Shown here: piece after piece, positions 45,264-55,039 of the stretch | Layout of the letters: each line of letters opens with the position of its first letter | Numbering within the stretch: the first letter of the stretch is position 1 | Assembly (NCBI GenBank): GCA_905215555.1 | Contig: CAJMQU010000005.1 | Coordinates: 87,478-151,477 of the forward strand | Length of the DNA: 64,000 bases | Direction of reading: 5' to 3' | Source: an uncultured bacterium | GTDB lineage: Bacteria; Bacteroidota; Bacteroidia; Bacteroidales; Bacteroidaceae | Program-made: the position numbers and the translations under genes | Notes under the pieces: model-generated | What the model saw: the letters and a program-made list of their open reading frames with translations, nothing else | The model's database searches: none | Told to the model about the DNA's origin: nothing

Positions 45264-46276
45264 GAAATTTTTCTTTTTATACTTAAACTCAAATGCAATA
45301 GCACTTTATACAAATATGGTGACACAGTTAATAGAATAGCAAAAAATGTTTTTCTCAATCCAACATTATGTACACAACAGTATTGTGTGGCATCCATAAA
45401 AACTTTATTTCTCAAAACCTCTTTAAAAATAAAAGCTGCATCTTTATTTGAAAAAGACAAATAAGCGTACTTCTTAAGTAAACACGAAGAGCACCAAGTA
45501 TAAACCAATATTTGGAAAGACCTGTTAATCAACTTTAGAGAGTCTACATCACGCTTTATATATTCATTAGCTTTATTTATAAATAAGAGTACATCTAAAT
45601 CTTTTCGTCTGACTTGTTTGGTAATACTTTGCGTATTATATTGTACATAATGATAAGGATATAGTGGAAAATAAGTAACTTTACCAGCCTTCATACAAGC
45701 TTGAAGAATAAAATACATATCTTCATACAGTAAACCTTCAACAAACTCCAAATGATTTTTTTCTATCAAAGAGCGCCTAAACAGTTTATTCCATGCATAT
45801 GTTCGAAAAGTGCCATCAGCAATTGTCATTGAAAAAAAGTCCTTTCCTGTTTCATAATTTCTACAATGTGTCAGAATAGGAGATTTCTTATTCTTATAGA
45901 GATAATCCTCTACGAGTCCAAATGTTATTATATCCCTATCAAAGCCAGAATAGAGAGCATTAAGGATTGTTTTAAATTCTTCTACATTAATATAATCATC
46001 TCCGTCAATAAACCAGATGTACTCACCAGAAGCTAATTTAAGCCCAGCATTTCTTGCCGCACTTAGTCCCTTATTCTCCTGAGAATATACTATAAGCCTG
46101 CTATACTTCGATTTAAAAGAATTAATAACAGATAGAGAATCGTCTGTAGAACCATCATTAACAATAATGACTTCAACTTCATCGCCTAACTTCCCAACTA
46201 CAGATTCAAGACAACGTTGTAAATAGGAGGACACATTATAAACAGGAATTATTATAGACAATAAATAATTACTCAT
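45260..46276 (-). CDS. Family 2 glycosyltransferase
   Basis: A 338-residue GT-A enzyme with LSIIIPVYNVSSYLQRCLES at the start, IIVNDGSTDDSLS, the DxD motif IWFIDGDDYI near residue 90 and a C-terminal helical, possibly membrane-associated part (LLKKYAYLSF onward). It overlaps glf by four bases. Since glf is its partner, a galactofuranosyltransferase is possible, but not shown by sequence. Confidence 0.87.
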   Translation of the reverse strand: MSNYLLSIIIPVYNVSSYLQRCLESVVGKLGDEVEVIIVNDGSTDDSLSVINSFKSKYSRLIVYSQENKGLSAARNAGLKLASGEYIWFIDGDDYINVEEFKTILNALYSGFDRDIITFGLVEDYLYKNKKSPILTHCRNYETGKDFFSMTIADGTFRTYAWNKLFRRSLIEKNHLEFVEGLLYEDMYFILQACMKAGKVTYFPLYPYHYVQYNTQSITKQVRRKDLDVLLFINKANEYIKRDVDSLKLINRSFQILVYTWCSSCLLKKYAYLSFSNKDAAFIFKEVLRNKVFMDATQYCCVHNVGLRKTFFAILLTVSPYLYKVLLHLSLSIKRKIS

Positions 46277-46287
46277 AATTTATTATT

Positions 46288-47304
46288 TTATCCTTGCCCA
46301 GTTAACACGGCCACCACTTTACCTAATGGTTTATTTTTATGTTTCACAATCCAAAAATAAAATAGTAAAGGAACATAAATGCCCAAAATAATTGCAAGAC
46401 AAGTGCCAACTTGCCATGGTACATCAGTCAATCTTAACAATACTTGTTGAGACAATACTTGTGGAAAATATGAAAATAAATAAATGGCATAAGAAGCACC
46501 AAAAAGATGTTGAAAAAATGTACAATGATAATTCACATACAAATATCCTAAAGCAATACTCATAAATATTCCATTAACTGAAGTCAAGACTTCTTTACCC
46601 CAAAAAACTGGCAAAAAAAGCAATACTACAGATAAGATAAAAGTTAACAAAGCAAAAAAAATAGGATATGCAGCAATTGTCTTTCCAAGCTTTTCATAAT
46701 AAAAATAATATCCAAAAATAAAATAAAACAAATAAAAGAAGACACCACTTATATATAAAAACATTATATTATGAAAAGGATTAAATAGATGAATAAGTAG
46801 TACTCCCACAACTAGGAACTGTAAAGACCTTCTATTACCTTTAACAAAACACCCTACTAATACAACAATTATAAATATCAAAAACAAGGTTGGAAGAAAC
46901 CATAAAGGTCCGACTATATTATTACATGGATATAACAACATCTTCATGAAACCAATGAATGAAATATCCATTGAACGAATCGCAAATGAAGATAGGATAG
47001 CTTTAGGAAAATAAGCAATACAACTTATTGCCAAATAAGGTACCAACAGTCGCAATATCTTTTTATAAACAAACCCTTTTTTCCCCCACAGTGAAATATC
47101 GGACATTGCTCCCTTTTTACACTCAATACCATATCTTAATAAATACCCAGAAATGAATATAAATAGAGGCATATGAAAAGAATAAATCCACTTTCTTATA
47201 AATATATCATTTTGATGCCCCGACCCCACAAACGAATGACCTATTACAACAAGTATGATCCCAAATACTTGCAAAAAAGAAATCAACAAATTCTTGTCTT
47301 TCAT
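46288..47304 (-). CDS. Acyltransferase family 3 membrane protein (O-acetyltransferase type)
   Basis: A 338-residue protein with about ten membrane helices. The family signature is LQVFGIILVVIGHSFVGSG near residues 11-29 and SFHMPLFIFISGYLLRYG near 42-59. Such enzymes add acetyl or other acyl groups to polysaccharide at the inner membrane. It is 12 bases from the glycosyltransferase downstream. Confidence 0.88.
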   Translation of the reverse strand: MKDKNLLISFLQVFGIILVVIGHSFVGSGHQNDIFIRKWIYSFHMPLFIFISGYLLRYGIECKKGAMSDISLWGKKGFVYKKILRLLVPYLAISCIAYFPKAILSSFAIRSMDISFIGFMKMLLYPCNNIVGPLWFLPTLFLIFIIVVLVGCFVKGNRRSLQFLVVGVLLIHLFNPFHNIMFLYISGVFFYLFYFIFGYYFYYEKLGKTIAAYPIFFALLTFILSVVLLFLPVFWGKEVLTSVNGIFMSIALGYLYVNYHCTFFQHLFGASYAIYLFSYFPQVLSQQVLLRLTDVPWQVGTCLAIILGIYVPLLFYFWIVKHKNKPLGKVVAVLTGQG

Positions 47305-47321
47305 AAAATATTAGCACATAA

Positions 47322-48485
47322 CTATTTCAAAAGTACATTTTTTATAGCATTTAAATAACCATGTCCGAATGTCAAATCAGGCTCTACATAGTTCCCTTCC
47401 CCCCATTCATTCCAAGATTGTAAGAACAAAATTCGACGTTCTTCAGGCTTATCTTTTATCAAAAAACAAGCAGTTTCCATACTCTCTTGAAAAGCTAAAG
47501 GAGAATTATTATAGTAAACGACCGCCTTTTTACCAGAACGTGGGGTCCTATCCCAATTTGGAAGTAAAGTAGGATATATGTTCTCTTCAGAATCAGCAGA
47601 TGTATACAAGTTTTTAACAACATCAGGATACTTAAATTTCTGAATATACTTTTCTTTAAATACTCTCGCACAAAAAGCATTAAACAAACGATGATACTTA
47701 CCTACCGCCAGACATTCCGCTCTAAAAAGACCTCTTGAATTTACAGCATCAAAACCGAGAGAGAGAATCTTTTCATAACGTAAAGTCCAATCATCATTTT
47801 GCAACATCTTGATTTTTTTCATTAAAGATTCTCCTCGACTATTATATTGTACAACGCCAACAAAATGAATACCTTTTAGTCCAGCTTCCTGAGCCAAATC
47901 TCGCCATAAACTAAGCATATCCGACACATTTGGAATATCTAAAGGGGCAAATATTACAAAAAGAGGTTTTCCATCAACTGTTATATATCTTGGGTCTTTA
48001 AAAGCTTTAAGCAAATAATTAAAATGTAAAATATGATCATCCACTCCAGAATAAATTTGTTCTTGAATTATAGTATCTTTCATAGAAGAACTATCCTTCT
48101 GCCACGTTTTATTACTCCAAGAATGATTTGCCCATCCTAAACAGAATGGGAAGTTAGGTTTTCCAGAAGACAAAACTTCCTCAAAAGGTTTTTCTAATAG
48201 CATTTTTCCTCTACCAAACCAATAGTGCCAATAACAAAATCCTTCTATGCCAACTTCCTTAGCTAATTGAGCTTGCTGTTCTCTAACTTCTGACATTCGT
48301 AGATCATAATATCCTAAATCTGCAGGAACACGCGGTTGATCATGTCCTCTAAATAGAGGTTTAGCCTTACCTACATTTGTCCACTCTGTAAACCCTTTTC
48401 CCCAATATTTATCATTTTCCGGTATTGGATGAAATTGGGGAAGATAAAAAGCTATAACACGAGCTTTTTTATTGAATGTATCCAT
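47322..48485 (-). CDS. WbsX-like protein (GH99-like glycosyltransferase domain)
   Basis: A 387-residue protein of the WbsX family, related to glycoside hydrolase family 99 and found in O-antigen and capsule clusters: RVIAFYLPQFHPIPENDKYW near residue 9, GKGFTEWTNVGKAKPLFRGH near 30, FCYWHYWFGRG near 82, and a C-terminal ILFLQSWNEWGEGNYVEPD. Thought to be glycosyltransferases or glycan-processing enzymes; the exact reaction is unknown. Confidence 0.85.
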   Translation of the reverse strand: MDTFNKKARVIAFYLPQFHPIPENDKYWGKGFTEWTNVGKAKPLFRGHDQPRVPADLGYYDLRMSEVREQQAQLAKEVGIEGFCYWHYWFGRGKMLLEKPFEEVLSSGKPNFPFCLGWANHSWSNKTWQKDSSSMKDTIIQEQIYSGVDDHILHFNYLLKAFKDPRYITVDGKPLFVIFAPLDIPNVSDMLSLWRDLAQEAGLKGIHFVGVVQYNSRGESLMKKIKMLQNDDWTLRYEKILSLGFDAVNSRGLFRAECLAVGKYHRLFNAFCARVFKEKYIQKFKYPDVVKNLYTSADSEENIYPTLLPNWDRTPRSGKKAVVYYNNSPLAFQESMETACFLIKDKPEERRILFLQSWNEWGEGNYVEPDLTFGHGYLNAIKNVLLK

Positions 48486-48614
48486 ATATTAAACCATTTA
48501 AATTCATTTCCTCATAACTATTATTAATTATCAACTTGCTATGCAATATTCCTATACATCTTCCATACGACAGCATTCACAATAATCATGTAATCTTTCC
48601 CTATTTATAAAATA

Positions 48615-49763
48615 TCAACTTTTACTCCGACAATTAGAACTCATATACATGAGAGAAATATATAAAAGAAAAAAATATAGCATTTGGAGAAGAAATGGTC
48701 TTTGATAAATAACACAACCGAATATAACCAAATAGATAATAAACAGTTTAGAAGGTTTTAAAAAGACCAATGCAAACAACAATGAAAAAAAGAGCAACAT
48801 GCCAAATCCTATTATTCCATAATTAACCAAGAAGTCTTTATAAGAAGCGCCACCAACATTTATAACCTCCTGCGAATAATTTCCACCCATGCCAAATAAA
48901 AACTTGTCGCTATTTACATAATGTTCCATAAAAGCATCCATCTTACTTGAAGTCCTGTTTTCTCCTGCTAATTGACCATCCTCAATAGTCAAACGATTAA
49001 AAATAAAAGTAGTAACAACCTCATTGGTAGCTAAGATAGTGCCAAGAAATATCAAAATAGATGCTAATACAATTTTCACTTTTGCACTTTGAAACATCAA
49101 AATATTTACAAAAAGCATAATATAAAAAGCCAAAGACAGAGAAATAATCCCTGAAACTAAAATTGCCCATGTATCCCATTTTCTCAGCTGAATACCACGA
49201 GCCAACAAAAGAACTCCAGATATAGTACCCACAACTCCAGGTTCATCATAATAAGCCTCAAAACGAAACAAACCTACTCCTAATTTATTAGTAACTAAAA
49301 GAAACGGATAATGCAAATAATTATAACTCTTCAAAGTATTTAAGGGTTCCAGTATTTCATAAGATATATTTACACCTATCAAAACAACTAAAACATACAT
49401 CACAATAGAAGGTATAATTGTGAGCGCATAAATTCTACTAAATTTATCAAATATATCGCATAAATACTGAGAAGGAAACAACAATATAGAGCATAACAGT
49501 TGCGGTGCTAAAAAACCCAATATATTAGTTCCGCTCCTTATACACATGTAGAAAAAAAGTAAAGAAATAGCTACAAAAAACAACAGATTATTTTTTTGTA
49601 GTCTTCTGAATTTCAACAATGAAAACAACAAAATCAGCCCACTATATATAGGTACAAATTTATCCAAACTCCACATAAAAAATGGAGGTATAGACAAAAA
49701 AATAATAAATGCTACAACATATTCTATAAAATTGGCTTTAAGCCAACAGATAACATTCTGCAT
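48615..49763 (-). CDS. Wzy-like O-antigen/capsule polymerase
   Basis: A 382-residue membrane protein with ten or so predicted helices and a large extracytoplasmic loop (about residues 270-315, NRTSSKMDAFMEHYVNSDKF). Sequence is poorly conserved, as is normal for Wzy. Its place in the locus and topology support the role of joining repeat units in the periplasm. Its ATG overlaps the stop of the glycosyltransferase gene upstream by one base. Confidence 0.75.
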   Translation of the reverse strand: MQNVICWLKANFIEYVVAFIIFLSIPPFFMWSLDKFVPIYSGLILLFSLLKFRRLQKNNLLFFVAISLLFFYMCIRSGTNILGFLAPQLLCSILLFPSQYLCDIFDKFSRIYALTIIPSIVMYVLVVLIGVNISYEILEPLNTLKSYNYLHYPFLLVTNKLGVGLFRFEAYYDEPGVVGTISGVLLLARGIQLRKWDTWAILVSGIISLSLAFYIMLFVNILMFQSAKVKIVLASILIFLGTILATNEVVTTFIFNRLTIEDGQLAGENRTSSKMDAFMEHYVNSDKFLFGMGGNYSQEVINVGGASYKDFLVNYGIIGFGMLLFFSLLFALVFLKPSKLFIIYLVIFGCVIYQRPFLLQMLYFFLLYISLMYMSSNCRSKS

Positions 49764-51265
49764 TATCTTACAAATCGACTTTTTATGAAAGTTGTAGCTC
49801 TCTTGTAACAGTAGGGAAGTAAATTAAAAACAATTTTAGGCGTTTGGTAGAATACAGAGAGCCCAAGAGCCTTAAAAATATAGAGTTCAACGGAGAACCC
49901 TTTATTACCCTCATTTATTGCTTCCAAATACTGGTTGGCGAAGCTCTTATAATCAATGTCTTTCAACGCATACTCGCGTTTGCCCTGATTTTTTTCCAAT
50001 AAATTCCGAAATCCTTGCCTAAAATCATCCTGTCCTGCCATCAATGACTTAAAAAAATGCCCACGTTCCTTACGATAGGTAATATTATTAATGAGCTTAT
50101 GCGCTTCATCTAATAATGCTTTCTTAGTTGAAAAGACAAACTTTTCATATCGCTTGGTACATACAATATCTTCGACCCTACTCCCAGTTTCATCGTATAC
50201 AAGTAACGGCTTTCCATACATAGCTGCATACTGTGACATCAATCCACCACTATACGGATAAGTTCCTAAATAGATATCTATATGTTTGAATATCTCATTA
50301 ATATCTTTTCTAAATCCCAATAGAGCGACTCTATCTATCAACCCTTTTTGCTCCATAAAAGAACGAAAAGCAGAATCGTCTCCATCACCAGCATATATAA
50401 AAACCAGATTTAGGTTATCCCATAGAAGATCAACGACCAAATTTAAATAAAAATTATCAGCTCCATAAATTTTATAAAAACTTCCCCCAGAAAACATCAC
50501 GATTTTACCTTCTGTAGATATGGGAAATCCCTTAAATGTTTCCATATCATCAAACGGATAATAAGGCAGTAATAATATTTGTTTTTTAAGTAAACCGCGT
50601 TTTTCCAAAGAAACAGTACATCCATAATCTCGGAATTCCAAAGAATAATCAATAAAATGACTTCCAATCCAAAAAGCATGATCAGTCAAATTAATCTGAT
50701 ATTTAGTAATCTGAGAAAATGCATCCAGAACTATAAACGGAATTGTCGACCACGATGCAAGATGCAAAAACACCTTACTTGGACAATAAGAAAGTATTAT
50801 TTCATAAAAAGTATCTGCTTTAGCCAATACATCACCCTCTAATTCAACAATACGAACATTATTACTTAAAAGATTATTTACTATTTTTCGAGAATATTCA
50901 TATAAACGCTTTTCAAATATAAAAATATACTCACATCCAGACAAATGATTTAAGGCATCAATATACTGTAGCGTCAATCCCCTATTGTCCCATCCAAATC
51001 CTTCATAAAAAATATATCGCTTCTTATTGACTTCTATCAATTTTCGTTCATATCTATGACTTGAAATATTATGCAACAAATTTTCTAATCTTTCATCAGT
51101 ATATATATTATTCAATCTTGATTGCAAAAATCCAGCACTTTCAATACACTGAATAGATTTCACATAATTTCCAACATACATTTCATGCCGTGCTTTTGTA
51201 ACTAACAAGCTATAATAACCATTAAGATCATTCCAAGAATAAGGCAATATTTTTCGTTTCTTCAT
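49763..51265 (-). CDS. GT-B fold glycosyltransferase (group 1-like)
   Basis: A 500-residue enzyme. After an N-terminal helical region of about 90 residues comes a GT-B core with KIVMFSGGSFYKIYGADNF, LVFIYAGDGDD, VALLGFRKDI and YLGTYPYSGGLMSQYAAM, which resembles the nucleotide-sugar-binding region of family 4 and related enzymes. The long N-terminal extension is unusual. The sugar is not predictable. Confidence 0.75.
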   Translation of the reverse strand: MKKRKILPYSWNDLNGYYSLLVTKARHEMYVGNYVKSIQCIESAGFLQSRLNNIYTDERLENLLHNISSHRYERKLIEVNKKRYIFYEGFGWDNRGLTLQYIDALNHLSGCEYIFIFEKRLYEYSRKIVNNLLSNNVRIVELEGDVLAKADTFYEIILSYCPSKVFLHLASWSTIPFIVLDAFSQITKYQINLTDHAFWIGSHFIDYSLEFRDYGCTVSLEKRGLLKKQILLLPYYPFDDMETFKGFPISTEGKIVMFSGGSFYKIYGADNFYLNLVVDLLWDNLNLVFIYAGDGDDSAFRSFMEQKGLIDRVALLGFRKDINEIFKHIDIYLGTYPYSGGLMSQYAAMYGKPLLVYDETGSRVEDIVCTKRYEKFVFSTKKALLDEAHKLINNITYRKERGHFFKSLMAGQDDFRQGFRNLLEKNQGKREYALKDIDYKSFANQYLEAINEGNKGFSVELYIFKALGLSVFYQTPKIVFNLLPYCYKRATTFIKSRFVR

Positions 51266-51428
51266 ATTTTAGTCAAGGAATCTTAAAGAGATTTTTCGTC
51301 AAAACAGCTGTACATAAACATACCACACAGAAGTGTTTACTTTTATAGTTGTAAAAAAAACTTTCAATATAACCAAACAACGCTAACAAGATAAAATATC
51401 GTATAGGATTATATCTGAAAACAATCTT

Positions 51429-52535
51429 TTATGACTCATGCCAATCATTCAGTACTTCTACCACCGTTTTCATCTCATTTTTCGTCATCACCGGACTCAT
51501 TGGTAAACTCAATTCTTCATTATGTATTTGCTCTGTAATAGGAAATGAAAGATCATTCCATTCCTCATAACACTCCTGCTTATGAGGAGGTATAGGATAA
51601 TGAATTATAGTCTGTACTCCATTATCCATTAAATATTGCTGTAATTCATCACGTTTTTTCGCACGAATAGTAAAAATATGAAACACATGCATATCCCAAT
51701 CTTTTATTGCAGGAAGTACAATTCGAGGGTTAGTGATATATTCCATATAATACTTCGCTACTTCTTTGCGAAGTGCGATATCTTCATCCAAATACTTCAG
51801 TTTCACATCTAAAACAGCAGCCTGAATTTCATCCAATCGACTATTCCTTCCACAATATTTAAAAACATACTTCTTTTGGGAACCATAATTAGCTATCGCA
51901 CGAACTAATTTTGCTAACTCTTCATTATCAGTTGTTACAGCACCAGCATCTCCCAAAGCACCTAAGTTCTTACCCGGATAAAAGCTATGTCCAGCTGCAT
52001 CGCCTAAAGAACCTGTTTTTCTACCATTGAATTTACACCCATGAGCTTGGGCATTATCCTCCACCAATTTCAAATTATACTTCTCACACAGTTTACCAAT
52101 CTTATCGGTATAGGCACATTGACCATAAAGATGAACTATCAGAATAGCCTTTGTTCTTTTTGTTATGAACTCTTCTATCTTTGAATCATCAATTTGATAA
52201 GTTGCAATATTCGGTTCCACCAAAACTGGTTTTAAACCATTCTCTGAAATTGCTAATATTGATGCAATATAAGTATTAGCAGGTACTATCACTTCGTCAC
52301 CGGGATTCATTATCCCCATCTCTATATAAGCACGAAATATCCAGATAAGAGCATCCAATCCATTTGCACAACCAATAGTATATTTTGTTCCAATATATTG
52401 TGCATAATCTGCTTCAAACTTTTCATTCTCTTTACCTTGCAGATACCAACCAGAATCTACTACGCGATTGACAGCTTCGTGAATTTCATCAGAATATTTC
52501 CGAGTAACCTTTTGCAAATCTAAAAAATTTATCAT
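51429..52535 (-). CDS. DegT/DnrJ/EryC1-family sugar aminotransferase (FdtB/QdtB-like)
   Basis: A 368-residue PLP enzyme. The pyridoxal lysine is in HSFYPGKNLGALGDAGAV near residue 185; NFLDLQKV at the start, VIVPANTYIASILAI and LVEDNAQAHGC are further landmarks. It resembles FdtB/QdtB, which aminate dTDP-3-keto-6-deoxyhexoses. The two adjacent ketoisomerase-like cupins and an N-acyltransferase support a dTDP-3-amino-3,6-dideoxyhexose product. It overlaps the acyltransferase gene by four bases. Confidence 0.9.
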   Translation of the reverse strand: MINFLDLQKVTRKYSDEIHEAVNRVVDSGWYLQGKENEKFEADYAQYIGTKYTIGCANGLDALIWIFRAYIEMGIMNPGDEVIVPANTYIASILAISENGLKPVLVEPNIATYQIDDSKIEEFITKRTKAILIVHLYGQCAYTDKIGKLCEKYNLKLVEDNAQAHGCKFNGRKTGSLGDAAGHSFYPGKNLGALGDAGAVTTDNEELAKLVRAIANYGSQKKYVFKYCGRNSRLDEIQAAVLDVKLKYLDEDIALRKEVAKYYMEYITNPRIVLPAIKDWDMHVFHIFTIRAKKRDELQQYLMDNGVQTIIHYPIPPHKQECYEEWNDLSFPITEQIHNEELSLPMSPVMTKNEMKTVVEVLNDWHES

Positions 52536-52996
52536 ATCATCTTCTTATAAATAAAAGAATTATCTATTTCTCCACTTAAAATATATCCTACCTTTTCATA
52601 AAGTAGAATGGCCCTAATATTATCTTTTTGAACTCTTAACAATAGTTCGGTTAAATTTATTTTTTTCGCCTCTTCTTCAACAAACTTCAACATGGATACC
52701 CCTATTCCTCTTCCCCAATATTGTTTTTCACCAATATATCCCCAGAATTCACCATTCCCCAATTCCAGTTGTATATGCTTTAAGCCACAAGCTCCTATAG
52801 GTTCCGAATTATACAATATCCCCCATATCAAATAATCTTTCATTGTATGTAATGAAGTAAACCATTGTTGTTGTCCTTCTCTTGAAAGAGATTTCAGATT
52901 CACTTTTTTTCTTATCTCTTCATCGTTAAGCCAATTCCAAGATTTAGACAGAAAAAGTTCATCAAAAGGTGCAAAAGCGACAACATCAAATCCCAT
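52532..52996 (-). CDS. GNAT-family N-acyltransferase
   Basis: A 154-residue GNAT enzyme with GACGLKHIQL, YWGRGIGVSMLKFVEEEAKK (the acyl-CoA-binding loop) and AILLYEKVGYI. Between a sugar aminotransferase and an ATP-grasp gene it probably acylates the new amino group. It overlaps both neighbours by a few bases. Confidence 0.85.
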   Translation of the reverse strand: MGFDVVAFAPFDELFLSKSWNWLNDEEIRKKVNLKSLSREGQQQWFTSLHTMKDYLIWGILYNSEPIGACGLKHIQLELGNGEFWGYIGEKQYWGRGIGVSMLKFVEEEAKKINLTELLLRVQKDNIRAILLYEKVGYILSGEIDNSFIYKKMI

Positions 52997-54218
52997 AATA
53001 GCAAAAATCTCTTAAAAAATTCAATTCTGCTTTATTTATAGCTTCCATTGTTAACACATTTCTAGGTCCCGTTAACATTTCATATCCCAAATGGTCCCGA
53101 CCATTATCATCAACAATAGCTTCATATAGTTTATTCACTACCAACCCATCCCGATTAAAATACATAACTTTTATATTATCTTCTAAATAATCTGATAGAT
53201 TCACATTTTTTACGGCTCTATAACCTATAGGAATATCATATCCAAACCACATCGAAGATTGCCTACCATTAATATAATCAGTATTGCCAATATTACCACC
53301 ATGAAGCATTGATATATAATCTCCTAAATAATCTTTCTGACTGGCAGCAGAAACAAGATGACTAGCTATAAAACCACTTGATCGCGCCCCAATTTCAATA
53401 GGAGTAAAATTACCATCTGGTTTCATAATTATTTCTAAATGTCCGAATGAATTTTTCAGTCCAATTGCACGATAACAATCCTTCCCCCTTTGTGCTATCA
53501 ATTCATAAATTTTATCTGGAAAGACATTCGAATTCCAATGTAATTTAACAGCAACCCTATTGTTCAATGCATTTATTGAATGATATTTCACAGATATACC
53601 ATACACACAAACATTACCGAAATCATCACCCAGCATATCCACTGTAAACTCCTGCCCCTCAACAAATTCTTCAACAATAAAATCTGAGTCAAAAGATATA
53701 TCCCGAGCTTTATCTATAGAGTTTAAAACCATATCTTTTGAGGAACATTTTTCCAAAATTGTAATACCTCTTGAACTAGCTGCAACATCCGGTTTTATTA
53801 TTAACTTATACCTCTGATTAAGTGCTATTATTTCCTCAAAGCTAATATCCTTTGAACTTAAAGAAATACGATTAAATATGCCTGCTTGTTCCCAATCTTC
53901 CCGCATCTTTGCTTTAGTAAGAACTGTGTTAAATTTATCAGGCATCACTTTTAAACCATATTTCAAATTAATCGCATTAACTGTTGGAACAGCTAAATCA
54001 ATACAAGAAATTGCACCATCAATATCATATTTACCATATTCCAATGCAGCCAAAACGGTTGTCACATCTTTTACATCAATTTGCAAATGCAAATCTCCTT
54101 TAACAGCAGGCGACTCATTCCAATCAATAACAATTACTGAATATCCATAAGATTTTAATTTATCAGATATACCACGTAATAGTACATTTCCTCCAAGTAT
54201 TACAAAAAACTTATTCAT
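52986..54218 (-). CDS. ATP-grasp domain protein
   Basis: A 410-residue ATP-grasp enzyme. An N-terminal Rossmann-like domain (FFVILGGNVLLRGISDKLKS) precedes the ATP-grasp core, with IIKPDVAASSRGITIL near residue 150, DFIVEEFVEGQEFTVDML near 187 and GHLEIIMKPDGNFTPIEIG near 280. ATP-grasp ligases form amide-type bonds via acyl phosphates, so it could attach an amino acid to a sugar of the repeat. Substrate unknown. Confidence 0.85.
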   Translation of the reverse strand: MNKFFVILGGNVLLRGISDKLKSYGYSVIVIDWNESPAVKGDLHLQIDVKDVTTVLAALEYGKYDIDGAISCIDLAVPTVNAINLKYGLKVMPDKFNTVLTKAKMREDWEQAGIFNRISLSSKDISFEEIIALNQRYKLIIKPDVAASSRGITILEKCSSKDMVLNSIDKARDISFDSDFIVEEFVEGQEFTVDMLGDDFGNVCVYGISVKYHSINALNNRVAVKLHWNSNVFPDKIYELIAQRGKDCYRAIGLKNSFGHLEIIMKPDGNFTPIEIGARSSGFIASHLVSAASQKDYLGDYISMLHGGNIGNTDYINGRQSSMWFGYDIPIGYRAVKNVNLSDYLEDNIKVMYFNRDGLVVNKLYEAIVDDNGRDHLGYEMLTGPRNVLTMEAINKAELNFLRDFCYYGI

Positions 54219-54633
54219 TGCTTTTAAATTTTCGAAAATCCTTATAGTTTCTTATATAATCATTTTCATCGTATATGTCTGAAGCCAAAACCATGCAAAC
54301 CGATCCTGATGAAAAATCATCTAAGTCTCTCCAAATTCCAGGTAACACATACAACCCCTGATATGGTCTATTTAAAATATATGTACGCTTCACATATCCA
54401 TCATCTAATGTCACCTTAAAAGAACCACTCACTGCAACTATCAACTGGCTCAAATTCTTATGAGCATGAGATCCCCTTGCCTCACCACCTGGAACATCAT
54501 ATAAATAGTAAACACGTTTCACATCAAATGGAACTATTAAATTGCTTTCTACAACAGTTATATTACCTTTCCTATCACTATGATGCTTATCTAACTCTAT
54601 CATTGTACAATCATAGACACTATTATTTCTCAT
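54211..54633 (-). CDS. FdtA/QdtA-like cupin, second copy (sugar 3,4-ketoisomerase)
   Basis: A small cupin of about 140 residues: DRKGNITVVESN, YYLYDVPGGEARGSHAHKNL (with the conserved His pair near residue 60), and YVLPGIWRDLDDFSSGSVCMVLAS, shown here as YVLPGIWRDLDDF and VCMVLAS. This is the FdtA/WxcM-like group, which moves the keto group of dTDP-4-keto-6-deoxyglucose. Met at 54633 is the likely start; the frame runs to 54663. It lies directly beside a paralogue. Confidence 0.82.
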   Translation of the reverse strand: MRNNSVYDCTMIELDKHHSDRKGNITVVESNLIVPFDVKRVYYLYDVPGGEARGSHAHKNLSQLIVAVSGSFKVTLDDGYVKRTYILNRPYQGLYVLPGIWRDLDDFSSGSVCMVLASDIYDENDYIRNYKDFRKFKSNE

Positions 54634-55039
54634 ATATACTCTGTTTAAACTCCTCATAATCATATATATAATCTTCTCTATTAAAAGGGGTAGACGCTAA
54701 TACTAAAGCTAGCGAATTGGTAGAAAAATTATTCATCACACGCCATAGCCCTTTGGGAACATATAAACCATAATAAGAACGATTTAATGAGAAAGTTTTC
54801 TTATTTTTCCCATCATCCAACATCACATCAAAACTACCAGACAAAGCAACTATGAATTCTTCATTTTCCCGATAAGCATGACCTCCACGCTTTTCACCAC
54901 CCGGAACATCATATATCCAATAAGTGCGTACTATTTTAAAAGGTATATTTTTGTACTGTTCAATGATAGAAAGGTTACCTCGCTTATCCAAAATTTTAGG
55001 TAAATCTATTATTTTACCATTCGTAATATCCATACTCAA
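54623..55039 (-). CDS. FdtA/QdtA-like cupin, first copy (sugar 3,4-ketoisomerase)
   Basis: A 138-residue paralogue of the next gene, with DKRGNLSIIEQYKN, YWIYDVPGGEKRGGHAYREN (His-x-x-x and second ligand Tyr where the sister gene has His), GSFDVMLDDG and YVPKGLWRVMNNF. FdtA and QdtA differ in stereochemistry, and two copies may make two products or work as a heteromer. The GGHAY against GSHAH difference near the active site may matter. It overlaps the flippase gene by four bases. Confidence 0.85.
   Translation of the reverse strand: MSMDITNGKIIDLPKILDKRGNLSIIEQYKNIPFKIVRTYWIYDVPGGEKRGGHAYRENEEFIVALSGSFDVMLDDGKNKKTFSLNRSYYGLYVPKGLWRVMNNFSTNSLALVLASTPFNREDYIYDYEEFKQSIYEK

Noticed and set aside
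48539..48589. 16-codon minus-strand frame between the WbsX-like and Wzy-like genes
   Set aside because: Too short and AT-rich to separate from chance; no coupling to neighbours.
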